64,000 nt of DNA from Bacteroidaceae bacterium (GTDB lineage: Bacteria > Bacteroidota > Bacteroidia > Bacteroidales > Bacteroidaceae), in NCBI GenBank assembly GCA_024401215.1, contig JAKSLL010000002.1, positions 43,709-107,708 of the forward strand, given 5' to 3'. How positions within the stretch are numbered: the stretch's first letter is position 1; every line of letters starts with the position of its first letter. Positions 44,055 to 52,835 of the stretch are shown piece after piece. Position numbers and translations under genes: made by a program. The notes under the pieces are model-generated. The model was not told the DNA's origin. It made no database searches and saw only the letters and a program-made list of their open reading frames with translations.

Positions 44055-46952
44055 ATGAAAAAACTTATAATCGGATTTTTATCGCTGATGACATCATTCA
44101 ATGTCAATGCACAGCGAACTTATGAATCTGTTGACGGAGATGCCATGCAAGTACGCATCTACACTCTTGCCAACGGACTCAAAATATACCTTTCTGCCAA
44201 TCAGGAGGAGCCACGAGTAACAGCACATATCGCTGTAAACACAGGCCATCGAAACGATCCTGCAGAAACAACAGGCCTTGCTCACTATCTCGAGCATCTT
44301 ATGTTTAAGGGTTCAAAGAGTTTTGGAACAATAAACTATGAAAAGGAAAAGTCTTATCTCGACCAAATAACAAAACTTTATGAGGAGCATTATAAGCTCA
44401 CCGACCCCTCTGCACGCAAAGCAAAGTACCATGAGATAGACTCTGTAAGCCAGATCGCAGCTCAGTATAACATACCAAATGAATACGACAAACTTGTCGC
44501 CTCAATCGGATGTGAAGGGTCTAATGCCTACACTTCTTTCGACATAACATGCTACACAGAGAATGTCCCATCAAATGAAATAGAGAACTGGGCTAAAATA
44601 CAAAGCGACCGCTTTCAAAACTTAGTGATACGCGGTTTCCACACAGAACTTGAAGCGGTATATGAAGAAAAGAACATTTCTCTTGCAAATGACAACAACA
44701 AGCAGTTTGATGCATTGATGAGCAAGATGTTCCCTTCTCACTCATACGGCACACAGACGACAATTGGCACACAAGAGCATTTGAAAAATCCTTCCATAGT
44801 TAATATTCTTAACTATTACAACAAATACTACAAGCCAAACAACATCGCCATCTGCATGTCTGGCGACCTTGATTATGAAAAGACTGTGGATATCATCGAC
44901 AAGTATTTTGGAGAATGGCAAGCGGGCAACGACGTGTCGCCACGCCAGTTCCCTCAGCAGCCTATTCTCACAGCTCCTGTTGATACTGCGGTTGTTGGAT
45001 TAGAGCAAGAAAGCATCATGTTAGGATGGAGAATGAAAGGCGCAGCCGACATACAGAATGACACCCTGAAGCTTGTACAAAACATTCTTTACAACAACAA
45101 GGCTGGTCTTATTGACCTCAATATCAACCAAAAGATGAAGGCGCAAGGCGCAAGTGCCGAACTTCTTTCCTTAAAAGATTATAGCACCATCATATTATAT
45201 GGGGCGCCTAAAGAAGGACAAAGTCTGGATGATGTGAAAAGCTTGCTTCTTGGCGAAATTGGCAAACTCAAAGAAGGTGATTTTGATGAGAACCTGCTCT
45301 CCGCTATTGTCAACAACATGAAGCTTGAATATAACAAAGACATTGAAAGCAATGCGACGCGAACAAACATGCTTGTTGACTCATACATCAATGGCGGAAC
45401 ATGGAAAGATGACGTTCAACAGATTGAGCGCATCAGCAAGATAACAAAAGCTGATGTCATGAAATTTGCAAAGCAATATCTTACTGATGGATATGTCTGT
45501 TCACGCAAACTGTTGGGAGAAGATACGAACATCAAGAAAATTGACAAACCGGAGATAACACCAATACCAACAAACAGGGATCTGCACAGCGCTTTCCTTG
45601 ATGAAATTGTTTCAAGCACTGTAGAGCCTATTCAGCCTAAATTTGTTGACTTCAACACCGAACTGAATTTTGGAGAGATAAACAGCAATATGCCATTCAT
45701 CTACAAGCAGAATACTGTAAATGACTTGTTCTCCCTGACTTTCCGATATGAGTTCGGCACACAAGCCGACAACCGCTACGACATAGCATCTTACTATCAG
45801 AGCCTTCTTGGCACAGACCAACTGACGAACGAGGATATACAAAAGAAATTCTATGCTCTTGCATGTGATTACAGCATCAATGTATATGATGATGCAATCT
45901 GCTATACAGTATCTGGTCTGAACGAGAATCTTGACAAGGCTCTTCAACTCGCTGAGGATGTTATCAACCATGCAAAGAGTGAGCGTAAAATCTACGACGA
46001 CATGGTGGATCAGATTCTGAAATATCGCGACGACTGCAAGAAAGAGCAGCGTATATGCTCAAGCGCCCTAAAGGATTACACACTCTACGGCAGCTATAAT
46101 CCGACAACAAACATTATGACAGAGCAGCAGCTTAGAGATGCCAACCCTCAAACGCTTCTTGACTTACTCAAAGGACTCTCCTCCATAGAACATACCATCA
46201 TCTATTACGGACCGTCTTCTGAAGCAGATGTCGCTTCTATCGTAGGCAGCCATCATAAGACAGAAGCAACGCTCTCACAAGCACCGGTGAATAAACCTTA
46301 CGAGTTTACGACAACTCCAACAAATGAGATTATCATCGCTCCTTATGACGCCAAAAACATATATATGTACAAGCTTCATAATGAGAATCGCCAGTGGAAT
46401 ACAGAAGAGGACGCCACGAGATGCCTGTTCAACGAATACTTCGGCGGCGGCATGAACACTATCGTATTCCAAGAACTTCGCGAGGCAAGAGGATTGGCAT
46501 ATTCTGCAGCCGCCATTTATGCCAGACCTGGAAAAAGGAACGAACCAGAGTATGTGTTAGAATACATCATATCACAGAACGACAAGATGAAAGATTGCAT
46601 CAGCGTGTTCAATGATATAACTAACAATATGCCAGAAAGCGAATCTGCATTCCAACTTTCCAAACAAAACATTGAGAAAAGCCTTCAATGCCGCCGTATC
46701 ACAAAGGGCAATGTCATAAACTATTATTTCACCATGAAAAAACTTGGCATAGACTATGACATCCAGGAATCCATTTACAACGCCCTCTCACCACTCACAC
46801 TCCAAGACATCAAGAATTTTGAGAATGAGACAATGAAAAACAAAACTTGGCGTTATGCTATTCTTGGAGATGAGAAAGAGTTAGACATGAACTATCTCAA
46901 AACAATAGGCAATGTAAAACACCTTACATTAAAGGACATCTTTGGTTACTAA
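44055..46952 (+). CDS. M16 family zinc metallopeptidase
   Basis: 965 residues with signal peptide (1-20, SFNVNAQ). Double-length M16 protease: active N-terminal half with inverted zinc motif H77-x2-E80-H81 (AHYLEHLMF) and downstream Glu in ELEAVYEEKN; the C-terminal half lacks a second zinc motif and has the R/Y pair region (FQELREARGLAYSA). Pitrilysin-like, periplasmic, degrades peptides. Last gene of hflX-DUF4954-M16; a long hairpin follows its stop. Confidence 0.92.
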   Translation: MKKLIIGFLSLMTSFNVNAQRTYESVDGDAMQVRIYTLANGLKIYLSANQEEPRVTAHIAVNTGHRNDPAETTGLAHYLEHLMFKGSKSFGTINYEKEKSYLDQITKLYEEHYKLTDPSARKAKYHEIDSVSQIAAQYNIPNEYDKLVASIGCEGSNAYTSFDITCYTENVPSNEIENWAKIQSDRFQNLVIRGFHTELEAVYEEKNISLANDNNKQFDALMSKMFPSHSYGTQTTIGTQEHLKNPSIVNILNYYNKYYKPNNIAICMSGDLDYEKTVDIIDKYFGEWQAGNDVSPRQFPQQPILTAPVDTAVVGLEQESIMLGWRMKGAADIQNDTLKLVQNILYNNKAGLIDLNINQKMKAQGASAELLSLKDYSTIILYGAPKEGQSLDDVKSLLLGEIGKLKEGDFDENLLSAIVNNMKLEYNKDIESNATRTNMLVDSYINGGTWKDDVQQIERISKITKADVMKFAKQYLTDGYVCSRKLLGEDTNIKKIDKPEITPIPTNRDLHSAFLDEIVSSTVEPIQPKFVDFNTELNFGEINSNMPFIYKQNTVNDLFSLTFRYEFGTQADNRYDIASYYQSLLGTDQLTNEDIQKKFYALACDYSINVYDDAICYTVSGLNENLDKALQLAEDVINHAKSERKIYDDMVDQILKYRDDCKKEQRICSSALKDYTLYGSYNPTTNIMTEQQLRDANPQTLLDLLKGLSSIEHTIIYYGPSSEADVASIVGSHHKTEATLSQAPVNKPYEFTTTPTNEIIIAPYDAKNIYMYKLHNENRQWNTEEDATRCLFNEYFGGGMNTIVFQELREARGLAYSAAAIYARPGKRNEPEYVLEYIISQNDKMKDCISVFNDITNNMPESESAFQLSKQNIEKSLQCRRITKGNVINYYFTMKKLGIDYDIQESIYNALSPLTLQDIKNFENETMKNKTWRYAILGDEKELDMNYLKTIGNVKHLTLKDIFGY

Positions 46953-47000
46953 ATACAATTATGGGGCACACCACAATGCTGGCATGCCCCATAATTGTAT
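46953..47000. terminator. 16-bp hairpin between convergent operons
   Basis: ATACAATTATGGGGCA (46953-46968) pairs perfectly with 46985-47000 around a 16-nt loop, starting at the M16 stop codon. It lies between convergent transcripts (M16 and the glycosyltransferase at 47082). There is no U tract on either side, so termination is inferred from position and stability. Confidence 0.6.
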
Positions 47001-47081
47001 ATGCAGGAAGGCATTTATATCTCACTCGTTCACACACATTTTCTATTGCAACCTACATTGCTGTCCGACAAATACATCTAC

Positions 47082-48017
47082 CTATTTGAACATCTTATAG
47101 ATTGCCCTTACAATCTTTCCAAGAGGTGTGTAACGAATACCCCAATCCTTAATTGCCTCAGCAAAAAGAGCCTCTCTGCGTTCATCTTTTTGTGGGGAAT
47201 CCACCTTAGTCAACACAAGAGGAGACTGCATTGGCTCACAATCAAAAGCATAATGCTGCAAGATATCAAAAGCATGAAAATGAGTGCCATTCTTTAATCC
47301 TATATTACGAACAAGGGTATGAGAAGGAGTAAGACAAAGGCCGCCAGCTTTGTATATTGCCAACTCCCAGCATATATCCCATGGAATAGGATTCTTGTCA
47401 AGACTTTTCAAGCAAGGGAATACGCCTCCATATTGAATCGCAGCAACATCATCGTCTGTCATGCCTTCCAAGGCTTCTTCTCTGGTCTTATAATGTCTGA
47501 AATATTCAATCCAGCGGTCACGCCAAGTACCCCACCCCCAGCCAGACATGTGCGGAGTGAAATAAAAAGGAGCCTCATCATGACTTAACCCAACAAGGTT
47601 GGTAAATCCTGCCACATGCATCACCCTCTTCACATCCTTATACATGTCAAACGCGTCATTCATGTATTGGAGATAATAAGGAGAAGTACAGATATCATCT
47701 TCAAGCACAATGATACGGTCATGATGCATAAACACCTCCATTATGCCCTGAGTGATATTCTTTTCGAGATAGAAATTAGATTTCCGTTCAATGATAGTCA
47801 TTGACTTCAACGCCCCAGTAAGCTCAATGCTCTTCTTTACATCATGCAGATAGGAACGCACCTCATTAACCCTCATCCACGAATCGTCATCTTTACCACC
47901 ATCGCTGAACACATACAAGTCAGTCTCTCTTGCTAACGTATTTGCAAGGAGATGCTCCAAAGTCTTTTGTGTATTGTCTGCACGGTTATATACGAATAAC
48001 GCAACTGGTGAAAGCAT
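47082..48017 (-). CDS. GNT-I-like / GT-A glycosyltransferase
   Basis: 311 residues. N-terminus PVALFVYNRADNTQKTLEHL and a metal-binding EDD (106-108, IIVLEDDICTSPYYL) with GWGWGTWRDRW mark a GT-A fold transferase of the type seen in Bacteroidetes glycan clusters. Donor and acceptor unknown. Last gene of the TarI-like, epimerase, LicD, GT operon, 2 nt after licD. Confidence 0.82.
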   Translation of the reverse strand: MLSPVALFVYNRADNTQKTLEHLLANTLARETDLYVFSDGGKDDDSWMRVNEVRSYLHDVKKSIELTGALKSMTIIERKSNFYLEKNITQGIMEVFMHHDRIIVLEDDICTSPYYLQYMNDAFDMYKDVKRVMHVAGFTNLVGLSHDEAPFYFTPHMSGWGWGTWRDRWIEYFRHYKTREEALEGMTDDDVAAIQYGGVFPCLKSLDKNPIPWDICWELAIYKAGGLCLTPSHTLVRNIGLKNGTHFHAFDILQHYAFDCEPMQSPLVLTKVDSPQKDERREALFAEAIKDWGIRYTPLGKIVRAIYKMFK

Positions 48018-48019
48018 AA

Positions 48020-48838
48020 TTACGAAAGTTCTGCCACAGGGATATCAAGACTCTCCGCATAGAAGAGCGCATGAATCTTACGTTTATCTTCTGGCGGCAT
48101 AGTCATATAGTCATTATAAATATTTCTTGTGTATTGATCAGGCTTTGCTGGTCCGAGGAAAGTCTCACCTTCAAACTGTATAGGCTTAACCGGGAAGATG
48201 TCATCATAACGATGAAGCACTCCATATCCATTGCATTCTATCTGATTACTGAAATACACATTCTTGGAGCGAGTGTGGTAAACAAAAAGCCAAAGTGCCT
48301 TAAACCACGCCCTTTTCGCTCCGAACCAGAAAAGCTCCACAGCAGAACGCAAAGAATAATAGTGCTTCGCCTTAAGTATCCCATCGGCACGACAATAGCC
48401 TTTTGTTATTGTCTTACACAATTTACGTGATATATTAGGATATGGCTCAAGCGGGAATATATCCACAAACAAACCTTTAGGATAAGGCTGTCCGAAATCA
48501 TCACCCGCCTCAACAAGAAAAGAGTTCAAATCACGAACCTTCAGCATAGGCAGACGAGAAGGGTCTTCATCTGGCGATTGCAGATAAAGCCAATCAGGAA
48601 GTTCACGCCTTGCCGCTTCAACAAATCGTGGTATGTCGGAACGCCTCATAGCAATGTCTATGTCATCATCCCAAGGGATGAAACCTCCGTGGCGCATCGC
48701 ACCAATCATAGACCCACCATCCAGCCAATAATCTATATTATTATTGACACAAATCTTATGAATCTCCTTCATTATCGCCAGCTCTTTCAACTGAACAGCA
48801 CGAAGGTGATCCTTCATATATGTTTTTATATCACTCAT
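48020..48838 (-). CDS. LicD family phosphotransferase
   Basis: 272 residues from ATG 48838, whose ATGA overlaps the epimerase stop; an in-frame ATG at 48901 is less likely. LicD signature WLDGGSMIGAMRHGGFIPWD and DDDIDIAMRR (38-66), a nucleotidyltransferase-fold catalytic site. LicD proteins move a phospho-alcohol (phosphocholine, or phospho-ribitol in fukutin relatives) from a CDP donor to a glycan. The TarI-like enzyme in the same operon could make the CDP donor. Confidence 0.88.
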   Translation of the reverse strand: MSDIKTYMKDHLRAVQLKELAIMKEIHKICVNNNIDYWLDGGSMIGAMRHGGFIPWDDDIDIAMRRSDIPRFVEAARRELPDWLYLQSPDEDPSRLPMLKVRDLNSFLVEAGDDFGQPYPKGLFVDIFPLEPYPNISRKLCKTITKGYCRADGILKAKHYYSLRSAVELFWFGAKRAWFKALWLFVYHTRSKNVYFSNQIECNGYGVLHRYDDIFPVKPIQFEGETFLGPAKPDQYTRNIYNDYMTMPPEDKRKIHALFYAESLDIPVAELS

Positions 48839-49851
48839 CTCTTTGACTCTTCCATTATCGTGCATTCCATATTCTCCCTCATGGAACGCATTGGTTTCCA
48901 ACCTAAAGATTCAAGTTTGGCTGTGGAGAACACCGACTTAGTCACCATGTTATAGCCTGCTTTCTCTGCATCAGACGGCAACTGCATAATAACCTTTCTT
49001 CCGCCTATCTGCGCAATCATCTCTGCTAATTCTCGAATACTTATATTAGAATCGGCATCTGCGATATTGTAAGCCTCTCCACTCTTGCCTTTCAGCATGA
49101 CATAAAGCATGGCCGACACGCAGTCAACCACATAGCACCACGAACGAAACTGGCTACCTGTGCTCTTCATCACAATATCTTCACCATTAAGCACATTTCT
49201 TATGAACTGTGCATACACACGATTATCTGCTTCCGTAAAATAAGGTCCGTATGTATGTGAAGGGCGAACAACAACCGTCTCAACGCCATATTCTGCAGCG
49301 TATGCCGCACATAATGTCTCAGAAGCCCGCTTGCTGCTTGGATAACTACTACGGGGAAGCATAGGGTTAACATAGCCACTGTAATCTTCCTCAAACACCC
49401 TGCCATCACCCTCTCCATACACCTCGCCGCTGCTCACATACAGGAAACGCTGAAGCCCATGCTCTATTCCATAATCTATGAGATTGCTTACTCCAATGAA
49501 GTTTGCCTTCATAACCTCTACTGGACTATTTGCAAAGAAGTTAGGACTGGCATTGCTTGCCGCATGTATGATGTACTGATAGTTCACATCGCCTTGAAGA
49601 GGCTGCATCACATCGTATGGCACAAAATGAAAAGCCTTGTCATCTGCGTAAGCGGAAAAGCGCTTCATTGCTCTTTCTCTATTGCGACCACAGGCATAAA
49701 CATTATATCGCCTGTCTTTCCTTGCCATAAGCATATCCACCAGGCAAGAGCCTATCAGACCTGTAGCCCCAGTAACAAGGATGTTACAACCATCAAGCTT
49801 CATCCACGGAAGATTCTCCGCAGCCTTCTCTATGTCATCTCTGTATGCCAT
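48835..49851 (-). CDS. NAD-dependent epimerase/dehydratase
   Basis: 338 residues from ATG 49851, preceded by AGGAGG (49855-49860); a GTG at 49872 would overlap the upstream gene and is less likely. Extended SDR: NILVTGATGLIGSCLVDML for NAD binding, and YVSSGEVYGEG with YPSSKRASE (Tyr-x3-Lys). Substrate unknown, presumably a sugar nucleotide. Middle gene of the operon with tight spacing on both sides. Confidence 0.88.
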   Translation of the reverse strand: MAYRDDIEKAAENLPWMKLDGCNILVTGATGLIGSCLVDMLMARKDRRYNVYACGRNRERAMKRFSAYADDKAFHFVPYDVMQPLQGDVNYQYIIHAASNASPNFFANSPVEVMKANFIGVSNLIDYGIEHGLQRFLYVSSGEVYGEGDGRVFEEDYSGYVNPMLPRSSYPSSKRASETLCAAYAAEYGVETVVVRPSHTYGPYFTEADNRVYAQFIRNVLNGEDIVMKSTGSQFRSWCYVVDCVSAMLYVMLKGKSGEAYNIADADSNISIRELAEMIAQIGGRKVIMQLPSDAEKAGYNMVTKSVFSTAKLESLGWKPMRSMRENMECTIMEESKR

Positions 49852-49859
49852 GCCCCTCC

Positions 49860-50576
49860 TTATTTCAACCACTCATCTTTCTGAGTATGCATGAGAGCTT
49901 TAAGAATTTCAAGGTCTTCGACTGTCGTTATCTTGATGTTCTTCTCCGACCCTGGAACAATATGCATTTCTCTGCCACCCACTTCTGCTATCAAGGTGCA
50001 GGAAGCCACACTATTCTCTATGCCCTTTCTCTTAGCCTCTTCATGGACCTCAATAATATTTCCAAGACGGAATGTCTGCGGAGTCTGAGTGCGGATAAGG
50101 CTATCACGCGGTATGCTCGCTGTAGAAGAGAATCCATCAAGACTCTCAAGAATCGCCTCACGGCATTTTATGCCAGTAATGGCATAGCCATAAGCTTTAC
50201 ATATTGCAATGTTGCTGCTTATAATATCCTGACTGAGTAGAGGGCGCACAGAATCATGCACAAGCACAAGGTCGTCATCACCACACCCTTCTTCCTTCAA
50301 TCCATAAATTCCGTTATGAATAGACTCCATGCCTGTCTCGCCACCAGGAAATATCCATTTCAACTTGTCGATGACAAACTGGTTTGCATAGGCTTGAAGC
50401 ACAGTCTCCCAGCCATTCAAACACACCACAGCTATTGCATCAATATCAGGATGCTTCTGGAAGCATTTCATTGTGTGTATGATGATGGGGCATCCATCCA
50501 CATGCATGAACTGCTTTGGTATATCCTGTCCCATGCGGTTTCCTGCCCCGCCAGCTATAAGGAGTGCTATATTCAT
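49860..50576 (-). CDS. IspD/TarI family cytidylyltransferase, TarI-like
   Basis: 238 residues. AGGAGNRMGQDIPKQF (8-23) binds CTP; the active-site block is HDSVRPL (107-113). True IspD normally has HDAARP, while TarI/Bcs1 polyol-phosphate enzymes have HDAVRP, so this reads as TarI-like. Context with LicD also favours a CDP-polyol donor for surface glycan decoration over isoprenoid synthesis. First gene of the four-gene operon. No consensus promoter was found upstream. Confidence 0.82.
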   Translation of the reverse strand: MNIALLIAGGAGNRMGQDIPKQFMHVDGCPIIIHTMKCFQKHPDIDAIAVVCLNGWETVLQAYANQFVIDKLKWIFPGGETGMESIHNGIYGLKEEGCGDDDLVLVHDSVRPLLSQDIISSNIAICKAYGYAITGIKCREAILESLDGFSSTASIPRDSLIRTQTPQTFRLGNIIEVHEEAKRKGIENSVASCTLIAEVGGREMHIVPGSEKNIKITTVEDLEILKALMHTQKDEWLK

Positions 50577-50655
50577 CTTATAATTTCATTTGATGTTCAA
50601 AAACTAAATAAGTAGTACAAAGTAACTCATTATTTTCCAATTTACAAAGGAAACA

Positions 50656-50846
50656 ACTAAGTAATGGTAAAAAAATAACTTCCTAATGTTTTTGAGCAAT
50701 CAATATCAACAGCTTTGACTTGTCTTTTTGACGATTTTGCCCCAATTCATCAGTCATGATACCCGCATCACTCCCTCTTTATTAGGACAAAATAGCCTAA
50801 AAATACAAGCCAAATCTTCCGAAGTTATTATTTTCACCATTACTAA
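50656..50846. mobile_element. R3 MITE-like element
   Basis: About 190 bp bounded by 26-nt imperfect inverted repeats: left ACTAAGTAATGGTAAAAAAA then TAACTTC (50656-50682), right GAAGTTATTATTTTCACC then ATTACTAA (50821-50846). No ORF. The right end supplies the TAG stop (50843-50845) of the acyltransferase. A similar single end lies at 24263-24290. Confidence 0.65.
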
Positions 50847-51919
50847 ATTTTAGTCTTTCGTCCAAAGAGATACTCCTTCAATACAGGACTAATCCTCAAT
50901 ATATTGCTTACAAGCAGACAAAATCCTATTATCACTAATGCCACCGACACAGACAGCACAACATCAACCACAAAATTCGGCTGATTCTTGTTCAGCCACT
51001 CCCCCACCTGCGGCATTTTAGGCAGCAAGATGAAATGCAGCAGATAAATATCGAGTGTACGCGTACCTATATATTGAAGACCAGCACCTATGATTGTCGC
51101 CTTTGTGAAATGTTTCTGATATACACGAAAACACATCAGCACAATGCACATAAGAGAATACATCGCAAGGGTGTTCGGTATGTTTGTGAACTCCCCCCTA
51201 AGCGTATGCCATTTGAATAAGTCTGCGCAGCAAATCACCGCCACTGCAATGACCACGGGGAAAAACCATCTGCTGTCAAAGAGCCTCTGCACTCTATCCC
51301 AATAACGATGCACAATGTTACCTATCAGAAAGAAATGCATGAATTTCAGCGTCTCATAAAAGGAACTGTACATCATGAAATCTGTCTTATACCACTTGCC
51401 AACAGTATGAGGCAGATACAATGACAGATAAGAACATAATGTCAAAGTCCATAACACAACAATAGGTGCATGAGATTTCGTCTTCTGCCCTATAACAGCA
51501 AATATATAATATATGAGAAACATCTGCAGCAGCACCCATGTAAACCAGTAACCGCCCTTTGTCGGTGACTGCATGCTCTGCATGAAAGCATCCCAAAAAG
51601 GAAGCTTATTTCTGAATATCAGAAACACACATAGAAAAACTAATGCAGGCAAGACCTGCACCTTCACCTTCTTCCATGTCAATGAGAAGAAACTCTCAAC
51701 CGTCCATATCCAATTTGCCTTATAAGCAAGAAATCCAGAGACAAAGAAGAATAGCGGCATACGGAAAAGCACAAGAAATGGCAGCGAAGCAGACAGCTTC
51801 TCTGACTCACAGAAGCCGAACTGCGCTGTGTGGTATGCAACAACAAGAATCATTGTGAAACCACGCATGGCATCCAGCCATTCCATTCTATTCTGCTTGA
51901 CAGCTTTATCCATATTCAT
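50843..51919 (-). CDS. Acyltransferase family 3 membrane protein
   Basis: 358 residues, about 10 membrane helices. N-terminal WLDAMRGFTMILVVAYHTAQ is the acyltransferase-3 signature (Arg19, His30). Such proteins O-acetylate surface glycans or act like WecH/OafA. It overlaps the GT14 gene by 14 nt (or uses ATG 51913 with an 8-nt overlap). Last gene of the three-gene operon; its stop lies in an R3 element end. Confidence 0.88.
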   Translation of the reverse strand: MNMDKAVKQNRMEWLDAMRGFTMILVVAYHTAQFGFCESEKLSASLPFLVLFRMPLFFFVSGFLAYKANWIWTVESFFSLTWKKVKVQVLPALVFLCVFLIFRNKLPFWDAFMQSMQSPTKGGYWFTWVLLQMFLIYYIFAVIGQKTKSHAPIVVLWTLTLCSYLSLYLPHTVGKWYKTDFMMYSSFYETLKFMHFFLIGNIVHRYWDRVQRLFDSRWFFPVVIAVAVICCADLFKWHTLRGEFTNIPNTLAMYSLMCIVLMCFRVYQKHFTKATIIGAGLQYIGTRTLDIYLLHFILLPKMPQVGEWLNKNQPNFVVDVVLSVSVALVIIGFCLLVSNILRISPVLKEYLFGRKTKI

Positions 51920-52823
51920 GAAGTTTTTTCAGCATATCCACCAAACCGTCACTCTTTCCACTGACAAGCTTTCGTGTAAACATCCTGCCGCTCTCAACCA
52001 GCATGCTGAAATCCTCCTCATCCATAATTTTTATCACTGGCTCATAAATGATGAAATGCAGAGGAGTCAATGCAGCCAAACCAGGATATTCTCCCTCAAC
52101 TATCATGCACTTCTTCGCCCACTCAGGGCTATTAAATGCTATTGTCTGTATTATTGTTTCTGCCTGACCGAAAGAATCCACGAAATATCCACGAATCTCA
52201 GGTTTATTGGCATACATATTACATACATAAGCAGCAAGTTCTTCTGATATGCACCACCAGGCAGAGCCTTTGCAAAGTGACCATCGCTGCCCTTCCACTG
52301 TCAACCACAAAGGCTTCCGCATACCAAAAAACTTCTTAACTTTTCTGCAAACAATGCTAAGTCGCTGGTTTGACTTGTTACTCAAACCGCCAATAGAAAA
52401 AAATGGGCGAGCGATGCTATAAATATCTTTCTGCTGCCTGTTGATAGCCTCTGTGTCCATTCTCATCCCACACAATATCTCTCTGTCTCCCTGCTCTTCC
52501 AGCCATTGAACAATCTTGTCATTACTCCACAATGGATAGTCCATACCAGAAAGGAAGAAAATTCTATCAAAATGCACAGGATGCTCAACTGCAGTTTTTA
52601 TCAACGCCATCTGATAGTCAACCTCCAAGATTGTGCCCCATCTCACATCTACTCTTTCTTCAAGGAAATGCACATTGTCACCCCTAATAATAGAAACAAA
52701 AGGGGTGATATCTGATTTCTTATCTATATGAATGAAGAAATGAGCGTTTGTATGTAGCGCCTCAATTAGTCTTTTCAGCTGCGGCGCATCAGTATGAGCT
52801 GATATTAGATATGCTATGTTCAC
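51906..52823 (-). CDS. GT14 family N-acetylglucosaminyltransferase (core-2/I-branching type)
   Basis: 305 residues, start GTG 52823. MNIAYLISAHTDAPQLKRLI, FFIHIDKKSD, VRWGTILEVDYQMALI and IFFLSGMDYPLWS are the usual blocks of GT14 beta-1,6-GlcNAc-transferase relatives found in bacterial glycan clusters. Donor and acceptor unknown. Between two acyltransferase-3 genes. Confidence 0.88.
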   Translation of the reverse strand: MNIAYLISAHTDAPQLKRLIEALHTNAHFFIHIDKKSDITPFVSIIRGDNVHFLEERVDVRWGTILEVDYQMALIKTAVEHPVHFDRIFFLSGMDYPLWSNDKIVQWLEEQGDREILCGMRMDTEAINRQQKDIYSIARPFFSIGGLSNKSNQRLSIVCRKVKKFFGMRKPLWLTVEGQRWSLCKGSAWWCISEELAAYVCNMYANKPEIRGYFVDSFGQAETIIQTIAFNSPEWAKKCMIVEGEYPGLAALTPLHFIIYEPVIKIMDEEDFSMLVESGRMFTRKLVSGKSDGLVDMLKKLHEYG

Positions 52824-52835
52824 GTTTATAATGAA

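Noticed and set aside
48839-48901. Longer LicD start
   Set aside because: It would overlap the epimerase by 67 nt; ATG 48838 gives an ATGA overlap and the expected N-terminus.
49860-50576. Assignment as the housekeeping IspD
   Set aside because: HDSVRP and the LicD/epimerase neighbours fit TarI-like enzymes better; kept as an alternative only.
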